Assembly (NCBI GenBank): GCA_039964455.1
Contig: JBDVXK010000024.1
Span: 248,001-312,000, forward strand
Direction of reading: 5' to 3'
Source: CALJFL01 sp039964455
Lineage (GTDB): Bacteria; Pseudomonadota; Gammaproteobacteria; Pseudomonadales; Halieaceae
Length of the DNA stretch: 64,000 nt
Each line of letters starts with the position of its first letter. Position 1 is the first letter of the stretch. Position numbers and translations under genes: made by a program. Below the pieces are notes generated by a model, which ran no database searches, was not told where the DNA came from, and saw nothing but the letters and a program-made list of their open reading frames with translations. Positions 25,566 through 34,630 of the stretch are shown piece by piece.

Positions 25566-26726
25566 CTAGCTATTCTCTGGAACCCGCATTAACAGCATCC
25601 GGGTCGCAACTGGCCCCACAAGTTCGAACACCACCGTCGCCGCGATCACCAGCGGCAGTAATGAGTCCTGAAGCTCAGGGTAAAGGCTCACCGCCTGAAA
25701 CGCCATTGCCATAGCGACACCGGCTTGAGGCAGCATCGCCAGACCTATCCATCGATAGGTTTTGGCCCCCGGCATAGCCACCAGAAAGCCACCCAACAAT
25801 CGCCCCGCCACCCGTAAGAACAAGTAGGCGAGCAATAATCCACCAACGGCGCCCAAGGCATCGAGTGTAAGATAGGCGCCAGAGAATATAAAGAAGATCG
25901 CCAGAAACGGCCATTCGATCTCCTCCACCGCATGAAAGGGACGTTTATGGTGCCGGGCAAGATTAACAACCGTTATCCCCATTACTACACAAGCCAACAG
26001 GTGAGAAACGCCTAACCATTGCGCGAGTCCAGCGCAGAGCATCACCATGCCCATCGCCTCCATCAAGGTGGGTTGCCCCTTGCGGATACGGCCAGACAGA
26101 AGCGCCATAGGTAGTCCAAGCAAAAACCCGAGAAAAACAGCACCTAGCAACTCGCGGGACAGATGCAGCACAATGCCATTATCTATGGTTGATGTGGTGA
26201 GCACCTGAATCAATGCCAGCGATAGGCTGAACAGTATGAGCCCCCATGCGTCATCCACCGCGACAACGCCTGTAAGGGTATCTGCATAGCTACTCTTTCG
26301 ACGCGATTGTATGATCGCATCCAGTGTGGCAGCAGGATCAGTGGCCGTGGCGATCGCCGCCAACAACAGCGCCAGCTCAAGTGGCACTGTCAGCAAAAGT
26401 AACCCGCCGGCCACGATACTGAACGTGACCAGCGCCTGCACAACAGACACTCTCAGTATGGCCCCGCCTGATGCCCTGAATACTGCAATGGATAGCTTTC
26501 CCCCAACAAGAAATCCCACCATGCTCAATGCCAGGGCGGCTACAAATCCAAAGCTGGCGCTCTCCCGGGGGTCAACCAGGTCTAGTGCAGCTGGACCGAG
26601 AAGAAACCCCAACAACACCAGCAGGGATATTCTTGGTACCTGGGTATGACGCCCCACCGCCTCGCCCGCGAGCGCTAATAGAAGTAGCGCTCCAAGCACA
26701 ATCAACTCATGTGTGACGATTAACAT
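25566..26726 (-). CDS. cation:proton antiporter (CPA/Kef-NhaP type)
   Basis: This 386-residue membrane protein has about 12 hydrophobic spans and the CPA fold. The unwound-helix segment is ATATDPAATLDAI, and the ion-binding Asp pair is in VVAVDDAWGLILF. The C-terminus stops after the transport domain, so there is no TrkA-N regulatory domain as in KefB/C. It would exchange Na+ or K+ for protons across the inner membrane, consistent with a marine lifestyle. It lies 86 nt upstream of the OsmC gene on the same strand and is divergent from the metallo-hydrolase gene. Confidence 0.88.
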   Translation of the reverse strand: MLIVTHELIVLGALLLLALAGEAVGRHTQVPRISLLVLLGFLLGPAALDLVDPRESASFGFVAALALSMVGFLVGGKLSIAVFRASGGAILRVSVVQALVTFSIVAGGLLLLTVPLELALLLAAIATATDPAATLDAIIQSRRKSSYADTLTGVVAVDDAWGLILFSLSLALIQVLTTSTIDNGIVLHLSRELLGAVFLGFLLGLPMALLSGRIRKGQPTLMEAMGMVMLCAGLAQWLGVSHLLACVVMGITVVNLARHHKRPFHAVEEIEWPFLAIFFIFSGAYLTLDALGAVGGLLLAYLFLRVAGRLLGGFLVAMPGAKTYRWIGLAMLPQAGVAMAMAFQAVSLYPELQDSLLPLVIAATVVFELVGPVATRMLLMRVPENS

Positions 26727-26885
26727 CCCAGCAGTTTAGCGCAGGAATGTTCGCTTAGTTTGATCTGGCACAAGAGATACTCCATGCAAGCAGTCGTAAT
26801 GCAGAGAATAGAGCTATCCTTGTACTGAAACCGTCCGCGGATAGTCGCGGGCAACGCCATCGCAAATGCAGACAATGGGACCTAC

Positions 26886-28289
26886 ATGGCCACAATTACT
26901 TTTCACGGCGCCGCACAGGAAGTAACAGGTTCATGCCACCTGCTTGAATCACCCGCTTTTGGTCGAGTATTGCTGGACTGCGGTCTTCACCAGGGTGGTG
27001 ATGCAGTAGACAGGGTTAGAGACGAGCACTTCCCTTTCAATCCAGCCGAACTCGATGCCATTGTTCTCTCGCATGCTCACCTGGACCACTCAGGACTATT
27101 GCCCAAAATATTTCACGAGGGGTTCAGGGGCGCTATATTGTGTACCCGGGCGACCGCGGAACTGCTGGATATCATGCTGCATGACTCGGTAGGCTTGTAT
27201 CTGAGAGACCTGGAGCACTCCAATATACGAAAGGCTCGACGGGGCAAGCCTACGGAGGATCCCGCTTTCGGCATGGATGATGTAGAGGGTGTTCTCAAAC
27301 TCTGCCAAGGATACGCCTATAAAGAGCAGATACCGCTGGGCTCTGGAGCAATACTTCGCTTTCACGATGCGGGTCATATTTTGGGATCAGCTATTATTGA
27401 GCTGGAGTTTGAAGAACGCGGTCAAAGCAAGCGCCTGGTATTCTCGGGCGATCTCGGCAAGAAAGACTCGGCACTGATGCGAGAGCCTGCACTACTCAGC
27501 CAAGCTGATGTGGTATTGATTGAAAGTACTTACGGCGATCGGGAACACCGCGGAGAGCAGGACACCGTGTCCCAGCTACGGGAGATATTGGCAGCCACCT
27601 GGCACAAAGGCGGCAGTGTAATGATTCCAGCTTTCGCCGTTGGCAGAACACAGGACATCCTGTTTCACCTGGGGTGCTTGCACCACAAGGGTGAGCTGGA
27701 TAACTGGCAGGTATTTCTTGATAGCCCAATGGCTATTGCTGTGACCCGCGTGTACGACCACTGGTTACGACTTCTGGATAAGAACGACGTACGCGAACTG
27801 AGTGATGTAAACAAAACGTCGCTGGAAAATTTTCTGCCCACGCTTAACCTGACCCAGGACACCGAACAATCAATGGCCATCAATCGCATCAAGGGCGGCG
27901 CCATCATTATCGCTGGCAGCGGTATGTGCACTGGTGGACGCATCCGGCACCATATCAAGCAACGCATCTGGGACGACCGTAATACCCTGATTTTCGCTGG
28001 CTATCAGGCCAGGGGCACGCTGGGCAGGATACTGGTCGATGGTGCGCAGCATATTAAAATGTTTGGTGATGACTACATCGTCAAAGCCAATATTGAAACG
28101 CTGGGCGGCCTGTCTGCCCACGCTGGTCAAAGCGGCCTGGTCGAGTGGCTGGCTGCGTTCGACAATAAACCCCGAACCCTGTTGGTCCACGGCGAGCCGC
28201 GCGCGCAGGATGCGCTGTCCACTCGCCTCTGGCAGGACCTTGGTATCGAGGCCGAAATACCCGCCAGGGGACAGTCGCTGGTGGTGTAA
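26886..28289 (+). CDS. beta-CASP metallo-beta-lactamase-fold RNA-processing-type hydrolase
   Basis: This 467-residue protein combines a metallo-beta-lactamase domain with an inserted beta-CASP domain and a C-terminal RMBL segment. The metal motif is SHAHLDHSG (H63, H65, D67, H68). Later ligands lie in DAGHILGSA and FSGDLG, then SGMCTGGRI and LSAHAGQ, and LLVHGEP closes the protein. The family includes CPSF-73-like and bacterial/archaeal ribonucleases that act on RNA endo- or exonucleolytically. It appears monocistronic. The ATG follows a weak ribosome site. Confidence 0.9.
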   Translation: MATITFHGAAQEVTGSCHLLESPAFGRVLLDCGLHQGGDAVDRVRDEHFPFNPAELDAIVLSHAHLDHSGLLPKIFHEGFRGAILCTRATAELLDIMLHDSVGLYLRDLEHSNIRKARRGKPTEDPAFGMDDVEGVLKLCQGYAYKEQIPLGSGAILRFHDAGHILGSAIIELEFEERGQSKRLVFSGDLGKKDSALMREPALLSQADVVLIESTYGDREHRGEQDTVSQLREILAATWHKGGSVMIPAFAVGRTQDILFHLGCLHHKGELDNWQVFLDSPMAIAVTRVYDHWLRLLDKNDVRELSDVNKTSLENFLPTLNLTQDTEQSMAINRIKGGAIIIAGSGMCTGGRIRHHIKQRIWDDRNTLIFAGYQARGTLGRILVDGAQHIKMFGDDYIVKANIETLGGLSAHAGQSGLVEWLAAFDNKPRTLLVHGEPRAQDALSTRLWQDLGIEAEIPARGQSLVV

Positions 28290-28504
28290 GCAAAAAAGTC
28301 ACAGTTTCATCGATAAAGTATTGCCCTGTAACGAAAAATCCGTATTATGCCGCCTCGGCGTTGGCACAGGCTTTGCAGAGATCTAATCAGATCCGGCATA
28401 TTCGCCTGATTTCGACGTGTTAGACAGGCTTTTTGCCCCGCGGTTGCGCAAACATGCACCACCGCAGTGCGAAACAAGGGTACCGACATCGGAGGGGGTA
28501 CATC

Positions 28505-28768
28505 ATGCAAGCAGAACAGGAATCACAAAGTAGAGTACAAAGAGCCGTCAGCGATCTGGTCCTGGCAGAACTGTTCCTTGTACAAGCGACCATCGAAAGC
28601 GTCGCAGCCATCGGAGACGGTATCAGCGCGATTACCGGTAATTCGGGCGAGAGCGCGAATGACGCCGATGACCTGAGCAGCGTACTCCAACGTACTGCGG
28701 ATGAAGCGATAGAGCCCTACACCACCCGTTTCAAATACTTTCGCCAGCTCACCAGAAAAGACAGCTGA
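28505..28768 (+). CDS. small helical hypothetical protein
   Basis: This 87-residue protein is not recognised. The start is fixed by GGAGGGGG (28491-28498), close upstream of ATG 28505. It is Ala/Glu/Ser-rich and probably all helical, with a central Gly/Ser/Asn-rich turn (SAITGNSGES) and a basic C-terminus (FKYFRQLTRKDS). It has no signal peptide or membrane span. The 214 bp before it contain TTGCCC (28321) and TATTAT (28343) spaced 16 nt apart, a possible promoter. Confidence 0.6.
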   Translation: MQAEQESQSRVQRAVSDLVLAELFLVQATIESVAAIGDGISAITGNSGESANDADDLSSVLQRTADEAIEPYTTRFKYFRQLTRKDS

Positions 28769-28811
28769 TCTCCACTCTCCTATAATGGCTGCGCACCTCA
28801 ACCCTGAGGTG
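28758..28811 (+). promoter_or_regulatory. sigma70-type promoter and 5'-end hairpin for the gene at 28850
   Basis: A perfect TATAAT (28781-28786) lies 17 nt after AAGACA (28758-28763), which matches TTGACA at four positions. The predicted transcript starts near 28793. It opens directly with CACCTCA-ACCC-TGAGGTG (28794-28811), a 7-bp stem with a tetraloop. A hairpin at the extreme 5' end usually protects mRNA from decay. Confidence 0.5.
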
Positions 28812-28849
28812 TGGCGGCGCTTGCTGCAATCAGTTAAAGGAGAGCCAAC

Positions 28850-29254
28850 ATGTCCTTAGGATCCTGGGATCCCGATGCCGACGCCGCTGCACAAAACGCA
28901 GCGATTGTCCCTGAAACCATAGACAAGCTTGTTGCCTTCAGTCGCAACGAGCAACTGGGTGAGTTGGAAACCCTACTGGACGCTTCCGAAAGCCAGACCC
29001 TGTCAGGCCTGATGAAGGTCGACCATGCACTGTGGCAAAAAGCCTCTGAGCCAATGAGCGATGACGACATACTGCATCTGCTGCGTTTTTTTGCGGTCGC
29101 CGAGAACCTTCCCGGCTGGGAAGCTGGTGCTGACTCGCCGGTTATTCCCCTGGCTCGCACGCTGCGTGGCCGCGGTCAGCGACTGGACAAGGATCTGCTG
29201 CGCTGGCTGCGCGAGGTTAGTGAGAACCGCTACCTGCCTTACGGCCCACTGTAA
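28850..29254 (+). CDS. conserved-looking hypothetical protein
   Basis: This 134-residue soluble, acidic, helical protein is not recognised. It starts behind a clear AAAGGAG site and has its own promoter with a 5' hairpin. Features include an Asp/Ala-rich N-terminus (SWDPDADAAAQ), a helix-loop rhythm through residues 20-90, and LARTLRGRGQRLDKDLLRWL near the end. There is no transmembrane segment, signal peptide or cysteine motif. It is convergent with the DUF1244 gene 8 nt away. The good ribosome site and codon use argue that it is real. Confidence 0.65.
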   Translation: MSLGSWDPDADAAAQNAAIVPETIDKLVAFSRNEQLGELETLLDASESQTLSGLMKVDHALWQKASEPMSDDDILHLLRFFAVAENLPGWEAGADSPVIPLARTLRGRGQRLDKDLLRWLREVSENRYLPYGPL

Positions 29255-29262
29255 CCCTGTAA

Positions 29263-29565
29263 CTATGCGCCCTTGCTGTTAGCTGCCTCGAAGGCCGCCA
29301 ACTGCTCAGCGGTTGCTTCACCCTGATGTTTATCTTTCCACTCGCCATAGGGCATGCCATACACCAGTTCCCGCGCGTCGTCATAGCTGACCTGCGCGCC
29401 CTTCTCTTCTGCCGCTGCCACATACCATTTGGACAGGCAATTGCGGCAGAAACCTGCAAGCGTCATTAATTCAATGTTTTGGACATCCTTGCGACTGTCC
29501 AGATGCTCCAACAGACGCCGGAATACAGCCGCTTCGATCTCAGTTTTATCCGTGCCTTCCGACAT
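29263..29565 (-). CDS. DUF1244 domain protein
   Basis: This 100-residue protein fits the DUF1244 family. The signature runs through FRRLLEHLDSRKDVQNIELM and AGFCRNCLSKWY, with two Cys in C-x2-C spacing, then DDARELVYGMPYGEWKDKHQ. The family is widespread in proteobacteria and has no established function. ATG 29565 has GAGGTGA just upstream; the GTG at 29571 would place that site too close. It lies 49 nt downstream of an SDR on the same strand and may be cotranscribed with it. Confidence 0.85.
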   Translation of the reverse strand: MSEGTDKTEIEAAVFRRLLEHLDSRKDVQNIELMTLAGFCRNCLSKWYVAAAEEKGAQVSYDDARELVYGMPYGEWKDKHQGEATAEQLAAFEAANSKGA

Positions 29566-29614
29566 ACTCACCTCTTATTTCCGTTTCTCACCATCAGCGC
29601 CTAAACGAGATTCG

Positions 29615-30406
29615 CTAAATGGGCATATATTCGCCGCCGTTCACATCCAGTGCTGCGCCAGTAACCACGCTCGCATAGTCTGAACCCAGGAACACGGCTG
29701 CCTTGGCACACTCGCCATCATCGGGGATCACTCCCAGCGGAATATTTGCAGTAACCTCGGCAATCAACTCTTCCTGTGGCCGACCTGTTTCCTGATTCTG
29801 CCAGGCAAAGTAACCTTCAACACTGGGGCCCCACATCCACCCCATATGACAGCTGTTAACCCGGATATTGTATTGGCCCAGTTCCAGCGCCAGATGTTTG
29901 GTGGCCGCTCGCAAGGCCGACTTGGATGCGCCGTAACCGCCCTGCATAGCCAGCGGCTTGTGCTCAACCATGGTCGCTATCATCACCACTGAACCGCCCT
30001 CCCCGCGTTTCATATGCTGCACACAGGCTTGCGTCAGGTGCATGGTGCCAAAGAAATTGACATTCATGGTCCGGTGCCAGTCATCCATGTTGGCATCTTC
30101 GATAGGGTCATAGGTGCAGGGGTCGTAGGCGCTGTTGAAAAGCACATCGATACGGCCAAAGGCCTCGGCTGTTTGGTCAGCAAGGGCACGACACTGCTCA
30201 GCGTCGGAAATATCGGTGGGAATCTTCAGGACTTTGGTGCCCAGGCCCAGGCTGTTGATTTCCTCTTCCGCGATATCCAGCTTGGCTTCTGTTCGCGCGG
30301 CCAGCACAACAGCCGTGGCACCTTCCTTCGCAGCCAAAGTAGACAACTCCTGCCCCAGGCCTGGCCCGATACCGGACACAATGACTACCTTATCTTTCAA
30401 CAACAT
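29615..30406 (-). CDS. short-chain dehydrogenase/reductase (SDR)
   Basis: This 263-residue SDR has the cofactor motif SGIGPGLGQ, in which the canonical TGxxxGIG is altered. FNSA replaces NNAG. The catalytic Tyr/Lys pair is in YGASK, and the C-terminus has ALDVNGGEYMPI. AGGAG sits 7 nt before the ATG. It lies between the envelope operon and DUF1244, where many relatives have accA near dnaE. The substrate is unknown. The altered motifs resemble SDRs of xenobiotic or steroid metabolism, but this is weak evidence. Confidence 0.87.
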   Translation of the reverse strand: MLLKDKVVIVSGIGPGLGQELSTLAAKEGATAVVLAARTEAKLDIAEEEINSLGLGTKVLKIPTDISDAEQCRALADQTAEAFGRIDVLFNSAYDPCTYDPIEDANMDDWHRTMNVNFFGTMHLTQACVQHMKRGEGGSVVMIATMVEHKPLAMQGGYGASKSALRAATKHLALELGQYNIRVNSCHMGWMWGPSVEGYFAWQNQETGRPQEELIAEVTANIPLGVIPDDGECAKAAVFLGSDYASVVTGAALDVNGGEYMPI

Positions 30407-30457
30407 TCGCTAACTCCTGATCAGAAATAACACGCTCAAAACTTAAGACTGGCAGTT

Positions 30458-30471
30458 CAGGGCATGCCCTG
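30458..30471 (-). other. 14-bp perfect palindrome downstream of dnaE
   Basis: CAGGGCATGCCCTG lies between the dnaE stop and the next SDR gene. It can form only a small hairpin and has no U-tract on either strand, so a terminator role is doubtful. Confidence 0.3.
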
Positions 30472-30508
30472 CACCACCCAAACGAGGGATTTTACGGCGG
30501 AATTCGCA

Positions 30509-33500
30509 TTACCGATATTGCAGTGACACCCTGTCGTTGCCGACACAGTCCCGTAATGCCTGTATCAACTCGTCACTGGGCACCACTTGCCACTGTTCTC
30601 CCAGGCGCACCCTGGCACGATTATGGGGCTGGTTATATACCAGTGCCACCGGACAGGTGCCGCCACCAGCGGTAGCCAGCGTTTTTTCCAGGGCCTCGGT
30701 GAAGTGCTCATCGAGCATCTCGCGATTAACTTCTATGGTCAGCTCGGAAGCGAAATTCTGGCGTGCTTGTAGCAGGCTGCGCACTTCCTTCACCCGCATG
30801 GCCAGGCCACCGGAATAATCATCGTGAGCTACCGTGCCCTCTACAATCACGATATTGTCTTTGCTGAGCAACTCCCGGTGCTCATTGTATGTCTCGGCGT
30901 AAACAGTGACTTCAATACGGGCGCTACGGTCATCGATCTGCAGTATCGCCATCGTATCGCCGCGCTTGGTTTTCATCGTGCGAGCGGCGACCACCAGCCC
31001 TGCCAAAACCTGGTTACCGCGATTATCGCCGCGCAGGTCGGCAATCCGGGTGGGTGCAAACTTGCGAACCTCTTTCTCGTATTCATCGATTGGATGGCCG
31101 CTGACATAAAGACCCAGGGTCTCCTTTTCGCCACCCAGTCGCTGTTTATCAGACCAGGGCCGTGCGTTGCGGAACTGGCTGTAGGCATCGCCACCGCTGG
31201 CCGCCTCGCTGGGCACCACCTCGCCGAACAGGTCCTCGATACCACTATCGCGGTTGCTGGCATTCTGCTCTGCCGCCTTCAGGGCGTCATCCAGGCTTGC
31301 CATCAACACCCAGCGCTCTACCCCCAGCGAATCAAAGGCTCCCGACCTGACCAGCGCTTCAATCGCCTTGCGGTTAACACGGCGGGGATCGGTACGTGCA
31401 CAAAAGTCGAACAGGTCGGTGAAGGGATTGTCTGCATCGCGGGTCTGCAGGATATTTTCAATGGGCCCCTCGCCCAGGCCTTTGATAGCGCCCAGGCCAT
31501 AGATAATCTCGTTATCGGGGTTTACCGTGAACATGTACTGCCCTTCGTTAACATCCGGCAGTTTGAGATTGAGTTTCATCGCCCGACACTCTTCCACGAA
31601 CACCACGATCTTGTCGGTATTCTGCAATTCAGAACTCATTACCGCCGCCATAAACTGTGCCGGGTAATGGGTTTTAAGCCAGGCTGTCTGGTAAGACACC
31701 AGTGCATACGCCGCCGAGTGGGACTTGTTGAAGCCGTAGCCGGCAAACTTCTCTACCAGGTCAAATATCTTTATCGCCAGGGTGCCGTCTACGCCTTTTT
31801 GCCTCGCCCCCTCCTCAAAAATAGTTCGCTGCTTGGCCATTTCCTCGGGCTTCTTCTTACCCATGGCACGCCGCAACATATCAGCGCCGCCCAGCGTATA
31901 TCCGGCCAGCTCCTGGGCTATCTGCATCACCTGTTCCTGATAGAGAATCACCCCGTAGGTGGGTTCCAGGATAGGTTTCAACCATTCGTGCTGATACTTG
32001 ATATCCGGGTAGGAGATAGCTTCCCGCCCATGCTTGCGGTTGATGAAGTTGTCTACCATTCCCGACTGCAGTGGACCGGGGCGAAACAGGGCTACCAGTG
32101 CGACGATATCCTCGAAGCGGTCCGGGCGCAGCCGTTTGATCAGGTCCTTCATGCCGCGGGATTCCAGCTGGAATACCGCCGTTGTCTCAGCTGATTGCAG
32201 CAACTCAAAGCTGGCGCTGTCGTCCAGCGGAATCTCCATCACGTCCAGCGGCAACTCACCCTGCTGCTCCCGCGACACGTCGATCATCTTCACTGCCCAG
32301 TCGATGATGGTCAGTGTGCGCAATCCCAGGAAGTCGAACTTGACCAGCCCCGCGTCTTCCACGTCCCCCTTGTCGTACTGGGTTACCAGGCCACCACCGC
32401 TTTCATCACAGAACAGCGGTGAAAAATCCGTCAGCCGCGAGGGCGCAATCACCACGCCGCCAGCGTGCTTACCCACGTTGCGGGTAATTCCCTCGAGCTG
32501 CAGCGCCATGTCCCAGATTTCCTGGGCCTGGTCGTCAGTTTCGAGAAACTCCTGCAGGGGCTGTTCCTGCTCCACGGCCTTGGCCAGTGTCATGCCAACC
32601 TCGAAGGGAATCATCTTCGACAGGCGATCAGCCAGACCGTAAGACTTACCCTGCACTCTAGCGACGTCGCGCACTACCGCCTTGGCGGCCATGGTGCCAA
32701 AGGTAATGATCTGCGATACCGCTTCACGACCATAGGTTTCGGCAACGTACTCAATGACTCTGTCACGACCGTCCATGCAGAAGTCGACATCGAAGTCAGG
32801 CATGGAAACCCGCTCCGGATTGAGGAATCGCTCGAACAGCAAATCGTATTCAAGCGGGTCCAAATCGGTAATATCCAGCGCGTAAGCCACCAGTGAGCCG
32901 GCGCCAGAGCCTCGCCCCGGCCCAACCGGGATGTCATGCTTTTTGGCCCAACCGATAAAATCCATAACGATAAGGAAATAACCCGGAAAGCCCATCTGGA
33001 TAATCGTTGTCAGCTCGAACTCCAGACGCTCCCTGTATTGAGCCTGGCGCGCCGGAAAGTCTTCGCCTTCTGTATCGAACAACTGCGCAAGTCGGCGATC
33101 CAGCCCCTCGTGCGAAAGCTGCCTGAAGTATTCATCCATGGTTAACCCCTGAGGCACGGGGTAATCCGGAAGATAGGGTTTGCCCAACTCAAGCACCAGG
33201 TTGCAGCGGCGGGCAATATGCACCGTGTTGGCGATCGCTTCGGGAATATCCGAGAAGAGTTCTATCATCTCTTCCGGCGAGCGCAGATACTGCTGGTCGG
33301 TATAACTGCGGGCCCGGCGCGGGTCATCCAGGGTACGGCCTTCACCAATACACACCCTGGCCTCGTGTGCCTCGAATTCACCGGCCGCCAGAAAGCGAAC
33401 ATCGTTGGTCGCTACCACCGGGCATTGCAGCTGTTCCGCCAACGCCACAGCGGCATGCAAATGCGCCTCGTCTCCCTCGCGTCCGGTGCGATGAAGCTCT

Positions 33501-33997
33501 AGATAGAAGCGGTCAGGATAAATCGATAGCCAGTACTTCGCCCGCTCGCTGGCAATTTCGGGCTTTCCGGCCAGCAGCGCCTGGCCGACATCACCGGCGA
33601 CACCGGCAGAGAGAGCAATCAAACCCTCGGCGTGCTCGGCCAGCCATTCCCGCTGCACATAGGGAACGCCGAGATACTGTCCGTCGGTAAAGGCGCGGGA
33701 GATCAGCAAGGTGAGGTTTTTATAGCCTGTCTGGTTCATCGCCAACAGGCTTAGGGGGTGAGAGCGCTCCGGATCATCAGCCTCGACAACTCGCAGGTCG
33801 GCACCAAAGACAGGCTTTACGCCGGCATTGAATGCCGCCTTGTGAAACTTGACCAGACCGTAAAAATTGCAGACGTCAGTGACCGCAACCGCCGCCATGC
33901 CCAGCTCTTCCACCCGGTTGACCAGCGGCTTGACTCTTACCAGCCCGTCGACCAGGGAATACTCGGTGTGAACACGCAGGTGGACAAATTCGCTCAT
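30509..33997 (-). CDS. dnaE: DNA polymerase III alpha subunit
   Basis: This is the replicative polymerase catalytic subunit, 1162 residues, close to the E. coli length (1160). The N-terminal PHP domain begins HLRVHTEYSLVDG. The polymerase active site includes PDFDVDFCMDGRD. Finger and tau/beta-binding regions follow, with an OB-fold near the C-terminus (about 980-1060). The gene starts at ATG 33997, 9 nt after rnhB, as the last gene of the lpx-rnhB-dnaE segment. accA, which often follows dnaE in this order, is absent; an unrelated SDR follows instead. Confidence 0.98.
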   Translation of the reverse strand: MSEFVHLRVHTEYSLVDGLVRVKPLVNRVEELGMAAVAVTDVCNFYGLVKFHKAAFNAGVKPVFGADLRVVEADDPERSHPLSLLAMNQTGYKNLTLLISRAFTDGQYLGVPYVQREWLAEHAEGLIALSAGVAGDVGQALLAGKPEIASERAKYWLSIYPDRFYLELHRTGREGDEAHLHAAVALAEQLQCPVVATNDVRFLAAGEFEAHEARVCIGEGRTLDDPRRARSYTDQQYLRSPEEMIELFSDIPEAIANTVHIARRCNLVLELGKPYLPDYPVPQGLTMDEYFRQLSHEGLDRRLAQLFDTEGEDFPARQAQYRERLEFELTTIIQMGFPGYFLIVMDFIGWAKKHDIPVGPGRGSGAGSLVAYALDITDLDPLEYDLLFERFLNPERVSMPDFDVDFCMDGRDRVIEYVAETYGREAVSQIITFGTMAAKAVVRDVARVQGKSYGLADRLSKMIPFEVGMTLAKAVEQEQPLQEFLETDDQAQEIWDMALQLEGITRNVGKHAGGVVIAPSRLTDFSPLFCDESGGGLVTQYDKGDVEDAGLVKFDFLGLRTLTIIDWAVKMIDVSREQQGELPLDVMEIPLDDSASFELLQSAETTAVFQLESRGMKDLIKRLRPDRFEDIVALVALFRPGPLQSGMVDNFINRKHGREAISYPDIKYQHEWLKPILEPTYGVILYQEQVMQIAQELAGYTLGGADMLRRAMGKKKPEEMAKQRTIFEEGARQKGVDGTLAIKIFDLVEKFAGYGFNKSHSAAYALVSYQTAWLKTHYPAQFMAAVMSSELQNTDKIVVFVEECRAMKLNLKLPDVNEGQYMFTVNPDNEIIYGLGAIKGLGEGPIENILQTRDADNPFTDLFDFCARTDPRRVNRKAIEALVRSGAFDSLGVERWVLMASLDDALKAAEQNASNRDSGIEDLFGEVVPSEAASGGDAYSQFRNARPWSDKQRLGGEKETLGLYVSGHPIDEYEKEVRKFAPTRIADLRGDNRGNQVLAGLVVAARTMKTKRGDTMAILQIDDRSARIEVTVYAETYNEHRELLSKDNIVIVEGTVAHDDYSGGLAMRVKEVRSLLQARQNFASELTIEVNREMLDEHFTEALEKTLATAGGGTCPVALVYNQPHNRARVRLGEQWQVVPSDELIQALRDCVGNDRVSLQYR

Positions 33998-34006
33998 AAC
34001 CTGATT

Positions 34007-34630
34007 CTACTCCGCTGCACCAGCGGCTAACAGATTTTTTACCGGGCCAAAGCTTTTTCGGTGCGCAGGCGTCACTCCCAATGTTCTCAAGGCCTCCAGA
34101 TGCACTGCGGTGGGATAGCCCTTGTGACGCTCAAAGCCATAGCCAGGATACTGACGGGCCAGTTCAACCAACTCGCCGTCACGCTGCACCTTGGCCAGTA
34201 TCGATGCTGCTGCAATCGCGGCTACACGATCATCTCCCTTTACCACCGGTTCTGCCGCATAGTTCCAGCGCGGCAAGCGATTGCCATCAACCAGTACATA
34301 AACTGGCTGCGGTGAAAGCGCTTCAACAGCCCTGTGCATAGCCAGCAGCGAAGCCTGCAGAATATTAATTTCGTCGATTTCGGCGACCGATGCGCGCGCC
34401 ACTGCCCAGGCCAGCGCATTCTCTTTAATTTGCTCGGCTAATTGCTGGCGACGGCTTTCCGACAGTTTTTTGGAATCCCGCAGGCCGGCAATGGGCTTGT
34501 CCGGGTCGAGGATAACTGCAGCAGTGACAACATCACCCGCAAGCGGGCCGCGGCCAACCTCGTCGACACCGGCTATCAATAGTCCGCTGGCATCGGGGTT
34601 ATCAAGGTCAATGGTGAAGAGATCACTCAC
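34007..34630 (-). CDS. rnhB: ribonuclease HII
   Basis: This is a 207-residue RNase HII that cleaves RNA in RNA/DNA hybrids and starts removal of misincorporated ribonucleotides. The active-site motif GVDEVGRGPLAG is near residues 20-31, with the other acidic residues in VYVLVDGN and KGDD. The start is GTG 34630, which overlaps the lpxB stop by 8 nt (GTGAGTGA), so translation is coupled. A longer frame from 34726 would read 32 extra residues through lpxB and is rejected. The length is normal for the family. Confidence 0.96.
   Translation of the reverse strand: MSDLFTIDLDNPDASGLLIAGVDEVGRGPLAGDVVTAAVILDPDKPIAGLRDSKKLSESRRQQLAEQIKENALAWAVARASVAEIDEINILQASLLAMHRAVEALSPQPVYVLVDGNRLPRWNYAAEPVVKGDDRVAAIAAASILAKVQRDGELVELARQYPGYGFERHKGYPTAVHLEALRTLGVTPAHRKSFGPVKNLLAAGAAE

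Noticed and set aside
26727..26885. Possible small RNA in the 159-bp gap before the beta-CASP gene
   Set aside because: Only one short stem (CCGCG/CGCGG) is visible and no terminator or clear promoter accompanies it.
30824..32194. Open frame of 456 codons on the plus strand opposite dnaE
   Set aside because: It is antisense to dnaE in a GC-rich gene, with His/Gln-rich composition and no recognisable motif.
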